Source: Tetragonia tetragonoides (lineage: Eukaryota > Streptophyta > Magnoliopsida > Caryophyllales > Aizoaceae). Taken from it: a DNA stretch of 64,000 nt. The notes beneath the pieces are model-generated. The model was not told the origin of the DNA. It was given only the letters and a program-made list of their open reading frames with translations, and ran no database searches. The stretch spans positions 29,453,501-29,517,500 of the forward strand of contig CM076152.1 in assembly GCA_038025085.1 (NCBI GenBank), written 5' to 3'. Both the position numbers and the translations under genes were made by a program. Positions 30,526 through 42,507 of this stretch are shown here, piece after piece (positions within the stretch are counted from its first letter, which is position 1; every line of letters starts with the position of its first letter).

Positions 30526-32374
30526 TGTAAACACCTAAATCGGTTTCCCCTTTTCAAATGCCCAATGATGACAACCAATAATGAACATAATGAATTGAAT
30601 GTCAATGCTCGAAATACTTGTGCTTATTTGTGTCCTATTATCCATATTTATTCCTGACCCTTCATATTTCCATACCATCAAATATCCCTTTCCATAAGAT
30701 TTCTAACGCCATCTCATTTGTCCCAAACGAACACCGGAGTCAAAGTTATGATTTAATGAAGATATGGGCTAAAAACGATGTTCTCATACCCGCATATCAG
30801 GGTTCAAGACTAATTTTTAGCCATTCACGGATTCATTGGAGTGTTAGCCCACTAGGCTTGTATTCCCCTTTGAATTAGCTTTCTAATGATGTATAATGAG
30901 CCAAAATCCCATTAAAAACGAAGGAGATATGATCCGATGATTGATTAATCTATTGAAACAGATACCTCTCTAGTATTTGGGCGATAACTCTTACGATACG
31001 TATTCTATATGAGGCCCCAATATGTCAAAAGAAAGCCCTTTGAACAAGGAATCCAACGTACCAAGAATTAGGCCAATCGAAGGCAAACGAGTCCTCCAGC
31101 CGCCTTTTCGTGGGAGCGGAGGCCGTGAAGCGGGCCGCTGGCCCCAGCGGCCAGCTGCTGAGCTCCCGCGGCCCAGCCGCCGAGCCTCTGCTGCACTATC
31201 GAGGCCGCCGAGCCTCGAGCGGCCCTTCGCGGGGCTGCTGGGCACCGTTTTTGGCCCGGGAACCCTAATTTGACCTCCTTTTCGGCCCATTCCCTATAAA
31301 TACCCCTCTAAACTCCGTTTTTGGGAGACAGAACTCATTATTACGGGATTCAACTCAAGAAAATCGTAATCTCTCTCTCATCGATTCCATTCAATCCTAG
31401 TCACATCAATCAAACCCATCTTCAAACCCTAATCAAGAACAAGTCTCATCCCAAGATCAAGTCCAATATCAAGAGAAATTGACATTCAATTCTAGTACAA
31501 TCAAGGTTCAACCTGAGGGCTCATCTTTTCAACTCTTAAATCTACTTTCAAATCATGTTTTATTTATATGATGATCATGGTTAATGTTCTTTGAATGTTT
31601 TAATTATTTTATTTAGTTCATCCTATGTAGATTGTTTTTAGTTATTGTTTTCTTGATTATCATGCTGCATAGGTTAGTTTAATTATTATCCTTACATGAT
31701 TTTTCATATTTTTTAGTTTATTTTCTAGTTTTCTTATATTTTATCATGTCTAGTGTAACTATCATATCTTTGCATGTTTTCCATGATTAGTCAATTCAAT
31801 TAGGATACTAACATGTAATTAAAGTTTTTATCTTTTATTTTACTTCCATTGAAGTTACTAACAAGTTTGTTCATGCAAATTGGCAATTGGCGTGTTAAGC
31901 TAGCACGGTAAGGTTGGGGAACATATTTCTATTATTATGGTTGTGTTCTATAAATCAGATCATTCAATTGGATAATCATGTGCAAAGCGATAACTTTAAT
32001 AATTTGGTTTGTTCACCCCACCTAGTTAATTTAGGATCTTGGACGATCAGATTGTTTGTAACCTTGTTATGTGAATTAAGAATCAACATGGATAGGATTA
32101 GTAGAGGCCGTTATTACGGGCGATTTAGATGAGATTCGTTTTTTCTTTTTCGTACCCACACCCCCGAACTCAATCTTTGGCCTTTGCGTTATATGAGTCA
32201 TAGTTCCCAATAGGAATTGGGTGCACTTTGATGGTTTACAATTGTTTCCTCAAAAATTGGTGGCGACTTCATGTGTTCAATAATCTCGTAATCAATCAAT
32301 CTCTTCTATTTAAGAACCTATAAAATATTATTATTATTATTTCAATTAGGCATCGAAAGGCGAGGGTTCTTACA
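30526..32374 (+). repeat. Tat-A3 3' LTR
   Basis: It is 1849 bp and ends TTCTTACA before CAAGG. It keeps a consensus TATA box (TATAAATA 31295-31302) behind a GC-rich AGCGGCC block (31100-31250). It is closer to the A1 3' LTR than the A1 LTRs are to each other. Confidence 0.9.
31295..31302 (+). promoter_or_regulatory. TATA box in the Tat-A3 3' LTR
   Basis: TATAAATA lies downstream of the GC-rich block. The corresponding sites in both A1 LTRs are mutated, while the Tat-B LTR keeps TATAAATA at 40502-40509. If active, it would drive read-out into the TK2 LTR. Confidence 0.55.
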
Positions 32375-34978
32375 CAAGGGCACAAACCAAAATCCCAAAT
32401 CCAAAGTAACCAATAAATCAATAGTTCTAAACAGACAGCCCACATTCAACCTTCTAGCAAACCGTCCTCACTCAGCTACACCTGCACTTTGGTTTCCGGG
32501 ACGAAAACATGGTACAGAAGAAAAAGAGAAGAAACAAAAGAAAACAAAAATCAGATATACTAAATAAACGTCGTCCATACCCAGTAAAAACACTTTCGCA
32601 AACCTTACCTGGGTTTTAGAAAAATAATTGAAATTCATTTGCATGCACAAATAGTCATACAATCATGCACACGCATACTCAATATTCAATTACGTGCAAT
32701 TCTTGCATTAGTGATCATTCGAACACAAATAGATAAACCATCTTGATTAGAGAAATAAGAGGGCGAATAGAACAGCGATTACCCATATTGTTCATAGATA
32801 GATATAGACATGCCATGGACATACTCTAGTGTATACTCACACTACCTCTAACATAATAATCGATATGTAAAGAATTAAACAATGCGGAATGATCCGTCCC
32901 GAACACATTACGAGGTGTCCATAAAAGTAACTTGGGAATCATGCATCCCTAGACTACATCAATTAGATAAGTCTCGAAAGCTCGACTACTCCTAGGGATC
33001 CATTAGGAGTCTTATTCTCATTTATAATTCAATTCACATACTTGCATTGATTGACCTAGTGGTTCAACGAGATCACGACATACTACTTCATTTCATGCTC
33101 ATGATAATGAAGAATAATAACGACGATAATGACATAAATGCATATTAACAATAATCATGTTTCATATATGTCTAACAAAATTTCGGCAGTAAATCAAGAT
33201 ATCCAAAAATTACACTTTCACAAATAAACCAACCAAGATATATTAGATGCTCATTAGCACTCAATAATAACCCATTCCAATTAGCACGTATATTATATCA
33301 TAATAATACTAGAAATTCAACATTGCCATACATGCTCGATAATTAGCATATGAACTAATTAATTAACGAAACTTCATAAACTTGTCATACTCAATATAAT
33401 TCATATTTACAGTGAATAATATATTTCAAATTCTCATAATTAACGACGATATAATTTAATCATGCTTCGCATATTAACTTCACAATAATAATAATCAATT
33501 AGCACATAACACATGAAAATAGTTTTGATGGGGCTTTGGAAAGAGGTAGGCACAATCTCTTACCTAACAAACACTCACTACGCAGTAATTAAGTTGGATA
33601 ATCACAACCCGATCACGCTTGTCCGTTTGGTCCTAATTAAAAATAATGACCGAGATATAATTACTAAATAAGAAAATACAAATAGTACTGAAACTGTAAA
33701 ATAATATTTTTATTAAATTCCTTGATTTATTACAATCAATCTAGGCTTTTGAAAATCCGAATTCGGACTCCGAACAAGTACAGAAAAATAAAAACAATTA
33801 TTGAAAAATACTGACAATACGAAATTAATTAAAACGAAAATACAAAATTCGAAACCCTAACTTATTGTGCAAGTCTCGACCACGATCACCCACAAGGGAA
33901 CCCATGATTGGACCCATCACCACCATCACCACCCACCGACCACCATGGTCGGCGGTGGGCTCGCAGGTGACCGACAGCTAAGAGAGAGAAAGAGAGAGAG
34001 AGAGAGTTTGCGAAAGAGGGAGAGAGAGAAAACGAGAGAGAGAGACTGAAGTAGAGAGAGGGGGCGGGGAAGCGACCGATGGGTCAGCCCACGGTGGTCG
34101 ACCGCTCGGCCAGGCGAGCCAAAACAAAGGAGAGAGAGTGTGTGTGCATCGCGAGGGGAAAGGTGAGAAAGAGAGGGAAAGGAAGAGAGAGAAAGAAGCG
34201 GCTCAGCTGGTGGTGGCCCTGGTGTTCTCCGGCGAAAGGCGGCAGCAAGGGGGAAGGGGAGGCGCGATTGATAAGGAGAGAGGAGAGGGAGAATAGCGTG
34301 AGAGAGAGAGAGAGAGGAGAATTGGGGTTTTTGGCTCAGTTTTGTAAACTGATCATCTGACCCATCTCTTAGCTTATATAGGTGACTAATCAAGGAAAGT
34401 CAAAACTTACTAGAATTAGGTTTAATTTTCTGATTTAATTGCTAATAAAAAAAAAATAAACTAAATAAATGCAAATGAAAACCAATTAAAACAATATGAA
34501 TAAGCCTTATTCATATACAAAACTATTTTAACTAAATCCCTCAATTTAATAATTATGAATCCCGAAATTTCCATAATAATAATTAAATATTATTATGGTT
34601 TAATTAGAGTAAATCGAATAGTTAGATATATATACGATTTAAATCTATGAAGCTATTTATAAATGAATTATAAAATCGATATTATAATTATAGAAAATAT
34701 TGGGGTATCACATTCTACCCTCCTTAAAAGAAGTTTCGTCCCGAAACTTGAAACATGAAGTACTCACTTCTCAACGATGAAACGAAAACATTAAGTACTC
34801 ACTTCTCAACGATGAAACGAGCTTACCCATACGAAGGAATAAAACAATTTTAGGACAACGACAATGCAATGTGTAAACTACGGTTGTGATCTAAGTCGAT
34901 TAGCAATGCAGCATGCAATGCTAGAACATGCAACTCATGCAAAGCGGTAAACAAAATACGAAATTACTAGGTGTTACA
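32375..34978 (-). repeat. TK2 3' LTR, right arm
   Basis: It is colinear with 11115-13457. It starts with CAAGG after Tat-A3, ends GGTGTTACA, and includes about 320 bp (32821-33143) absent from TK1. A TATA box lies at about 34375-34384 (minus), a GA-rich tract at 33977-34320, and a second PPT-like string inside the LTR at about 34714-34727. Confidence 0.8.
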
Positions 34979-34991
34979 TTCTACCCTCCTT
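34979..34991 (-). promoter_or_regulatory. Polypurine tract of TK2
   Basis: AAGGAGGGTAGAA on the minus strand next to TGTAACACC, as in TK1. Confidence 0.7.
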
Positions 34992-35013
34992 AAAAAGGGT
35001 TTCGTCCCGAAAC

Positions 35014-35634
35014 TCAAATGGAATTAGTACCTTCAAGAAAGAGTTCTGGGTACTTCTCGCGCATCATGGATTCAGCTTCCCATGTTGCTCCTTCTTGACG
35101 ATGACGGGACCAAATAACTTTCACAATCGGAATGGTCTTTGTACGAGTCGAGCGTTCTTCGCGGTCGGTGATCTCGATTGGACGTTCTTTATATGTCAAA
35201 CTCTCGTCATGTTCGATCGTTTCAGGTTGAACGACATGAGTTGGATCATGTACGTATCGCTTCAATTGAGAGACGTGAAAGACATTGAGGACTTTTTCAA
35301 GTTCCACAGGTAAGGCTAAATGATAGGCGACTTCACCAATCCTCTCTAGGATCTCGTAAGGTCCAATGTAACGAGGACTCAACTTTCCCTTACGACCAAA
35401 ACGCATAACGCCCTTGGTAGGAGATACTCGCAAAAGTATCTTGCTTCCCACCTCAAATTCTTCAGGACTACGACCTCTATCTGCATATGATTTCTGGCGA
35501 TCTTGTGCATTTTGCATCTTCGTCTGAATCACCTTCACAATGTCGACAGTCTGCTGGATCATCTCAGGACCCAAAACTGCAGTCCCGCTAATGTCATTCC
35601 AGCATACAGGCGATCTACACTTCATACCATACAA
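35014..35634 (-). pseudogene. pol: TK2 integrase C-terminus with chromodomain
   Basis: There are 206 open codons with PRYIGPYEILERIGEVAYHL, NVFHVSQLKRYVHDP and a chromodomain (LTYKERPIEITDREE; KTIPIVKVIWSRHRQ; ATWEAE). It ends with a normal stop just before the PPT. It is separated from the integrase core by the TGA after HSSID that TK1 also carries. Confidence 0.9.
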
Positions 35635-35649
35635 GGCTTCATATGGTGC

Positions 35650-36251
35650 TCAATCGATGCTCGAATGATAGCTATTGTTGTAAGAAAATTCGATCAATGG
35701 AATGTGTTTATCCCACAAACCTTGATATTCGAGGGCACACGCTCGAAGCATATCCTCTAGAGTCTGGATTGTTCTTTCCGTCTGGCCATCTGTTGCAGGA
35801 TGAAAAGCGGTACTAATCTTCAATTTGCTTCCGAAAGCTTCTTGTAATTTCTGCCAGAAGTTAGAGAGAAATATCGAGTCTCTATTAGAAACAATTTCTT
35901 CAGGTACACCATGAAGTCTCATGACCTCCTTTACGTACGCGTCAACCAGCTTCTCCATTTTCCACGTGTCATGCATAGGGATGAATCTTGCGACTTTCGT
36001 CAAACGATCCACAACCACCCAAATGGTGTTTTTCTTCTTCAGTGTCAAAAGTTAGAGAGAAATATCGAGTCTCTATCAGAAACAATTTCTCCAGGTACAC
36101 CATGAAGTCTCATGACCTCCTTGACGTACGCGTCAACCAGCTTCTCCATTTCCCACGTGTCATGCATAGGGATGAATCTTACGACTTTCGTCAAACGATC
36201 CACAACCACCCAAATGGTGTTGTTCTTCTTCTGTGTCAAAGGTAAACCCAT
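35650..36251 (-). pseudogene. pol: TK2 integrase core with the 191-bp duplication
   Basis: Two overlapping frames repeat the rve segment [14 protein letters not shown] to [11 protein letters not shown]; in the left copy SDRD has become SNRD. Downstream (to the left) the core continues with [20 protein letters not shown]. Repeat units start at 35860 and 36051. The lesion is ancestral to both Tekay copies. Confidence 0.85.
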
Positions 36252-36259
36252 GACAAAAT

Positions 36260-37225
36260 CTATAGAAATCGAATTCCATTTTCAAGTAGGAACTTCCAGT
36301 GATTATACCATTCGACCTGGTCTTTTGTGCTCAATCTTGACTTCTGACATGTCAAACACTTAGCCACGAACTCAGCGACATCTTGTTTCATTCCCTTCCA
36401 CCAGAACACTTGGCGAATATCTTTGTAGAGCTTGTCTCCACCAGGATGTACAGAATACGGTGTATTATGAGCGTCACCCAGAAACTTACTTTTGATATCT
36501 AGGTCATTGGGTACGCAAACACGTTCTCTAAATCTCATTATTCCATCTTGGCCCAAAGTGAAGTCCTCGGACCTACCCTCGTCTTTGTGGTTTAGAATCC
36601 GCTGAAGATCCTCATCACCACTCTGTTTATCTTTGATCTCTTCAAGCAGTGTTGGTCGAACAGTCATATGTGTTAAGGTGCATTGATCATCACCTTGAAA
36701 CACAATCTCCACCTCGAGACTTTGCAAGTCACGTATGATCTCCTTAGGAAGCACTAAAGCAGTGTTTAATGAATGTCGGGTCTTGCTACTCAAAGCATCA
36801 GCGACTACGTTCACTTTACCCTCATGGTATTGGATATCAATGTCGTACTCCGTTAGAAGTTCTAGCCATCTCCTTTGGCGCATGTTCAAATCTTTATGCG
36901 TAAAGATATACTTGAGACTCTTGTGATCAGTAAACATCTTGACTGCGGAACCATACAGGTAATTTAACCAAATCTTCAATGTAAATACCACAACAGCAAG
37001 TTCTAGATCGTGCGTAGGATAGTTATCTTCATGCTTCTTCAGTTGTCGTGAGGCGTAAGCCACGACCTTTCCATGTTGTATCAAAACACATCCTAAGCCA
37101 TGCTTAGACGCGTCACTACAGACCTCATAACCTTTTGTTCCTGACGACAATGTCAAGATAGGTGCACTCGTAAGACGTTTCTTCAACTCTTTGGAAAGCA
37201 GTCTCACACTTGTCGGACCATACAA
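36260..37225 (-). pseudogene. pol: TK2 RNase H and integrase zinc finger
   Basis: The 321 open codons contain RNase H ([31 protein letters not shown]-like VVAYASRQLKKHED; FTDHKSLKYIF), the tether [20 protein letters not shown] and the integrase HHCC finger (HNTPYSVHPGGDKLYKDIRQ..CLTCQ). It is offset from the RT frame by a shift at about 37140. This is the complete form of the domain that TK1 has lost. Confidence 0.88.
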
Positions 37226-38072
37226 ACTTTGTCGTTTTCTTCATCAAATTCGTGATTGGCTGCGCAATCTTTGAAAAACCTTCCACAAATTGTCTATAGT
37301 ATCCCGCAAGTCCAAGAAAACTTCGAACTTCGGTCACGGTCGTTGGTCTTGGCCAATCTGTAATAACTCGAATCTTCTCTGGATCTACGACCACTCCATC
37401 CTTAGACACCACGTGTCCTACGAAAGATACCGTATCTAACCAAAACTCACACTTAGACAACTTGGCATAAAGTTGATGTCTTCGCAGAATCTCCAAAACA
37501 GTACGTAGGTGTTGCTCATGCTCCTCGGCGTTCTTCGAGTAAACCAGAATATCATCTATAAAGACTACAACAAACTGGTCTAGGTAAGGCTGGAACGTTC
37601 GATTCATCAAGTCCATAAATTTCGCTGGCGCATTCGTCAACCCACAAGGCATCACAGTGAACTCGTAGTTCCCATACCTCGTCCTAGACGCTGTTTTGGC
37701 AATATCAGGCTCGGAAATCCTCAACTGATGGTATCGTGATCGTAGGTCTATCTTTGAGAAAATAGATGCACCACGTAGTTGGTCAAACAGATCGTCAATT
37801 CTGGGAAGTGGGTATCGATTCTTGATCGTGATCTTGTTCAACTCGCGGTAGTCGATGCACATTCTCATACTACCATCCTTCTTCCGCACAAGCAAAACAG
37901 GAGCACCCCAAGGCGATACACTCGGACGTAAGTATCCCTTTTGTAACAAGTCCTCAACTTGTGTTTTCAGTTCCTTCATCTCAGCAGGTGCCATACGATA
38001 CGGTGCTTTCGAAATTGGTGCAGAACCTGGAGCAAACTCGATCGTAAAGTCGATAATGCGCTGTGGAGGCAT
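37125..38072 (-). pseudogene. pol: TK2 reverse transcriptase
   Basis: The frame opens directly after the shared TGA (38073-38075) with [21 protein letters not shown] motifs are [40 protein letters not shown] (the usual PFG is PCG here), [15 protein letters not shown] and [15 protein letters not shown]. It loses frame at about 37145, before RNase H. Confidence 0.9.
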
Positions 38073-38960
38073 TCAGGGGATCTCTTCGGCAAACACATCA
38101 GCGTACTTGGAAACTACAGGAATAGGTTGCGGAGCTTCCGTCTTGCGTTTCGTATCCACCACATGACAAAGGTAAATCTCTTCACCTTTAGTCACGCACT
38201 CTTTAACTTTCATAGTAGCCATCACCTTCATCTTAGGCTTGGCCACAACTCCGCGGTAAGTGATCCTCTTACCTTTAGGTCCTCTCAAAGAAACGCGTTG
38301 TTCAAAGTACTCTAACTTAGCCCTATACTTGGCTAATAACCAATCCATTCCCAATATCACGTCAAAGACCTTCAAGTCCATCTGAATCAAATCCGCAGGT
38401 AAATCGGAACCAGCTATCCTAATCGGACACTTTTCATACAACGTTTTACAATTAGCAATCGATCCATCTAGCATCCTCATATTCGCACTATACACAGAAC
38501 TAGGTTCTAATCCTATCTTAGATGCAAAGCACTTAGAAAGTACAGAATGCATCGCACCACTATCAAACAAAACAAAAGCGGGAAAAGAATGAACAAGAAA
38601 AGTACCAGCGATCACGTTCGGGTTTGCTTCTGCTTCATTGCGATTCATCATAAAACTTCTGCCATTAACCCCTCCATTGTTGTTGTTGCTGTTGTTGTTC
38701 GGCGCGGGATTAGCAGTAGAAGGAGCTTGAACTTGATTGTTCACTGCAGGAGCAGCATTATTGCGGTTGTTGTTGTTGTTGTTGTAACCCCCGTTTCCAC
38801 GCCCGTTTCCACGGTAGTTACCATCATTACCACGATAGCCATTATTATTCCCACCACGATTGTAGTTGTTATCGCAGTTCTGCCCGTTAGCATTCCTACC
38901 TCGGCTCCAACATTCAGAAGCTTTGTGAGACGGCTTGTTGCACTTATAGCACTGCAACAC
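38073..38960 (-). pseudogene. TK2 zinc knuckle, Asn-rich linker and protease
   Basis: The order is CYKCNKPSHKASEC (canonical CX2CX4HX4C), an Asn/Gly-rich linker, FDSGAMHSVLSKCFASKIGL with the protease DSG, and VFDVILGMDWLLAKYRAKLE, ending ..KYADVFAEEIP before TGA 38073-38075. The stop replaces the residue that normally joins protease to RT. Confidence 0.88.
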
Positions 38961-38966
38961 TTCACC

Positions 38967-39179
38967 TCAGCAGTTCTTACCAGCATGCGTCTTGTTACAG
39001 CGAGTACAAGGCGTATTCCTTCTAGCCATTATTGTAGCTCTATGACTATTCGAGTCACGATTCCTATTTGCATTGTGGTTTTGACCACCTTTGTAGTTGT
39101 TGTTGCCATTCGGTCTTGGCCTCTTGTCGCCATTGTTCGACTGCGATGGATTGCCTTCGTCGCGCTTATTCTTTCCCAA
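38967..39179 (-). pseudogene. gag: TK2 gag, basic region and first knuckle
   Basis: It is a basic Asn-rich stretch ending CTRCNKTHAGKNC (CX2CX3HX4C), typical of the first of two knuckles in this lineage. It is bounded by the TGA at 38967-38969 and lies in the same coding order as the neighbouring gag parts. Confidence 0.8.
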
Positions 39180-39209
39180 ATGCGTGTCACAACGTCCAAC
39201 AATCCTCTC

Positions 39210-39827
39210 CTAATTCAGGGCCTTGTAATAAGATTCCTGAAAAGTGATAGATTGTCCAGCGACAAAACGTTGAATTTCCCATTTCAGTCCATCCTCGAAC
39301 CTTTCGATTCGCTCGGCTTCAGTTGACAGCAGATTAGGAGCAAAGATAGGAAGCTCGTTGAACTTGGCAGCATACTCGACCACAGACAGCTTGTCTTGAC
39401 TTAACCCTTCAAACTCACGTTGCTTAAGGCGTCGTAGAGCACTAGGATAAAATCTAGCACGGCTGGATACCTTAAAACGATCCCAATTAAAGTTCGGCGT
39501 TGCAAGTAAATCAGTTCGCACATCGTTCCACCACTTGTTGGCCTCGCCTTTCAGATAGTACGTCACAGAGCTAATCTTCATGTTGTTAGGCCTACTCGTA
39601 GCAAGGAACAACTTCTCGAACTCAATGATCCAAGTTTCCAGCTTAGTTGGATCAGCATCACCTTCGAACGTAGGAGGTTTAAGAGTGTTAAAATCTCGGA
39701 AACTATGTGCTGCAGAGGCTTGAGTGGTTTCCAGTTCTTCTTTGCGTGCCATTTGTCGTGCCATGATCTCGACGACATCGGTCAGACCATCCTCAAGTCT
39801 AGCGATTCTATCGGCGTTGGTTGTCAT
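39210..39827 (-). pseudogene. gag: TK2 gag core
   Basis: From ATG 39827 (MTTNADRIARLEDGLTDVVE) it encodes the retrotransposon gag domain: FRDFNTLKPPTFEGDADPTK, WIIEFEKLF, YYLKGEANKWWND and FNELPIFAPNLLSTEAERIE. A TAG at 39210-39212 separates it from the basic region. Positions 39828-40003 are its leader. Confidence 0.88.
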
Positions 39828-40003
39828 TTCGCGTATCGGAGAATATAAAAGTAATTGTATGAACACCATTCACACAATTTGCACATCTCGACCCATTAAG
39901 GTCTAATTGAGAGAAATAGGTTGTAATTGAAACCTTTCTCTTGACATTTAGCATATAGCATATGAGTTTCGAGGATCGATCTTACATTGTAGGTCTAAGA
40001 AAC
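39828..40003 (-). other. TK2 5' leader
   Basis: Untranslated sequence upstream of gag on the minus strand, cut by Tat-B. The expected PBS and 5' LTR are absent here. The last five bases before Tat-B are gaaac (39999-40003), the predicted target duplication. Confidence 0.6.
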
Positions 40004-41511
40004 TGTAGACACCCTAATCGGTTCTAATCCCCTGACACCGCAACGCCCGATGATGATGGTAATGGATTAACATGGACGTAAGTAGAAAAGGACATTGCTC
40101 GGATATCTAGACCAAATTCCTTGAAACCTTAGTCTTTAGATAGCACTTGTTATAAGGATTCCAACGCCTTTGACCTTGCCTCAATCAGGTTCCCGGATCA
40201 AGAGATATCGCGTCTATAAGATTTGGGTCAAAATCGCTCAATCCCGGCCCCTTTGGTCAGCCCCAGGGCAATTTTGTAATTTACAGAGCACAAAAAGTCA
40301 AAAAACCCTAGACGCGCGCGCCGTCAGGCCGGGCGGCCTTCGCAGGCTGCTCGGCGGCCAGCGCGTGACAACGGGGGCTATTAGGCCAGCCGCTGAGTTT
40401 CAGCGACGGCCGCTGGCCCCGGCTGCCCTCCGTGTGGCCGCTGAACCAGTTTTTTGACGCCGGGCTTCTTTCCCTAAGCCCCTTAGTTCGTCCACTAACT
40501 CTATAAATACTCCCTTTCACCCTCTTTTGCAAGGGGTCAGTCAGTTCACAATTTTTAGAGCATTGAGAGCACATATTTCCCCAAATCAAAGAGAATTCAG
40601 AAATCTGAAGATCCAAGCAAGCAATACACCTAGTCCAGCACCAAAGATCGAAGAGAAATCCTAATTCTACTAGTCCCGTTCGAATAGAACGTCCAGGTTA
40701 ACCATCCTAAGGGCCTAACTCTTTATTAAATATATTGTTTTATTGTTTATTAATCATGTTTTATTTAGCTTTTGATTATGGTTGAATAAACTTGCATGTT
40801 TTGGGTTTTGTACATAATTATGCATGCTTAGTTAATATAAAGTTAGCATCTTTTTATTAGTTTATGCAGGTTTGCATCTTTTCGTAGTTTTTGCATGCAT
40901 ATAGTAGCCTCTTAGGTTTATTTTTGCATAAAGTTATTATCTTTACATCATTAATGTTTGTTTGAAGTTACTAACGGTTTTATTGATGTGCATATGCAAT
41001 GCTTGGCGCGTTTAGCAAAGTTGGTAGGTTGGAGCGTTAATTTAATGTTTTATATCTTGTTTATGCTTGTTAATAGTATGCATGTAAATTGAATATAAAT
41101 TGTACAAAGCGATAACATAGGTAATTTGGTTGTTCTTAACCCGCCTAGTTAATTTAGGACCTTGAACAACCGGATTTGCATGGAACCATATAGTATAAAT
41201 AAATATTTGACATGGATAAGCTTAGTAGAGGCCGTTTATTCGGGCGATTTAGATGAGATTCGTTTTATCATTTTCCTACCCACACCCCCGAACTCAATCT
41301 TTGGCCCCTTTTGGGTATCAGCCAATTTCCAATAGGAATTGGGTGCACTTTTGTTGGTTTCCAATTGTTCCCTTAAAAATTGGTGGCGACTTCACTATTT
41401 GCTTATTATTTCCTCTAGCACAATTAATCATATTGCATATGACGTATTATTTAAGAACCATTAATTCCAACTAAATATTTCAATTAGCGCCGAAAGGCGA
41501 GGGTTCTTACA
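40004..41511 (+). repeat. Tat-B 5' LTR
   Basis: It starts TGTAGACACCCTAATCGG and ends CGAGGGTTCTTACA, at 1508 bp. A GC-rich block (40310-40455) precedes TATAAATA (40502-40509). The last 400 bp resemble the Tat-A LTR closely (gtagaggccg..gggcgatttagatgagattcg), while the first kilobase is diverged. An internal PBS-like gtggcgacttcac lies at 41383-41395. Confidence 0.9.
40502..40509 (+). promoter_or_regulatory. TATA box of the Tat-B LTR
   Basis: TATAAATA lies about 50 bp downstream of the GC-rich block, at the same relative place as in Tat-A3. Confidence 0.65.
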
Positions 41512-41529
41512 GTGGCGACTTCATTGGGC
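41512..41529 (+). promoter_or_regulatory. Primer binding site of Tat-B
   Basis: GTGGCGACTTCATTGGGC directly follows the LTR end. It differs from the Tat-A PBS at two positions by eye. Confidence 0.75.
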
Positions 41530-42507
41530 ATTTAATAAGAGGATGTAATACGAACACTTATCTATGTCAATAATTTATTTTAGCTAGTTGGTTCAATTAC
41601 CGTATGTGTTTATTTAGTTTGCTTTTGCATCCATATCATTCATACTGCATGCGTTATCATTTGTCGAAAGACATCACCACTCCATAAACAGGATTTACCC
41701 TTCGGAATATTGTCTATAACTTAGGCCAGTGACCCACTCGGTCCGAATTACCTTTGCACATAGTCGTATTCCACCCCATTGCATTTACATGTTTCCATTC
41801 GAGACGTGTAAAATGGTACGTCTAGTCTTACTATGCACCCCATAGATGACAAAACGCATCCGGTCATGGGTTGCCTTATCCAACCATAGATTGTGTCAAC
41901 TATTGCATTATGTCCCATAGTCCATATCAAGGTGCTAATTGGTTTACTTGCTATATTATTTGAATTGTTTCCTTGCTATGTGATTAGTTTCCATAGAATA
42001 TTAGGACTAGATCCCCCCTTAGGATTCTTTTATTGAGTCTTGATTAGGGAAGGTTTCCCTTTTGTTTGCTTGTACGTTTTGTCAGGTTTACAAATAGAGT
42101 CTAGGATCTTTTCTTTTTACGAAGTATAATCCTTGTACGACTCTGATGATGCTAGTGACCATGTTAGAAAGACGTTCCTTTCCATAAGAATTAGATTGCA
42201 TGCAAATAATATATTCCCGTCAATGATCTTTCATCAAATAAAAAAAAAGAGTCCAATTTTATTCCATATGCTAGTCAACAGTATATCTTTTCCTTAAATT
42301 AGGGAATTTCATCCCATATGCAAGTCAAGAGTATTTGTTATTCTAATAAAGTCGAAAGATCATTAACTAGAACATGCTATTTACATAAAATCGCGTGTTT
42401 CCCAAAAGATCACCATGTTAATGATTAGTGCTAGATTCTTTTCCCACATTTGTTTTAAAATAAAACCTTTTTTTGTGGAGGTTCTCATTTATTTTCTATT
42501 TTCTTAA
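41530..42507 (+). other. Tat-B leader
   Basis: No gene is present. Positions 41650-41900 match the Tat-A leader well (tgtcgaaagacatcaccac, gtccgaattacctttgcac, ccattcgagacgtgtaaaa). The remainder is AT-rich. Confidence 0.6.

Larger units (their letters stand above)
25128..32374 (+). mobile_element. Tat-A3: 5'-truncated gag-only Tat element
   Basis: It comprises a partial 5' LTR (25128-25490), a PBS at 25491, a full interior and a full 3' LTR (30526-32374). It keeps the intact gag frame and the 263-bp block missing from A1 and A2. The right flank CAAGG plus TK LTR (32375 onward) is base-for-base the same junction as at 11115, so A1 and A3 descend from one insertion event duplicated together with the surrounding Tekay LTR. 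The left end is replaced by Tat pol at 25126-25128, with 'aaa' microhomology. Confidence 0.85.
32375..40003 (-). mobile_element. TK2: Tekay/Del-like chromovirus, 3' LTR arm and full internal coding region
   Basis: In minus orientation it runs from the leader (40003 leftward) through gag, protease, RT, RNase H, integrase and chromodomain to the PPT and the 3' LTR right arm (32375-34978). The LTR's other arm is not next to Tat-A3, whose left part is lost. The 5' LTR and PBS should lie beyond Tat-B, which is inserted in the leader at 40004. All frames are broken by stops, and several lesions are shared with TK1. Confidence 0.85.
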
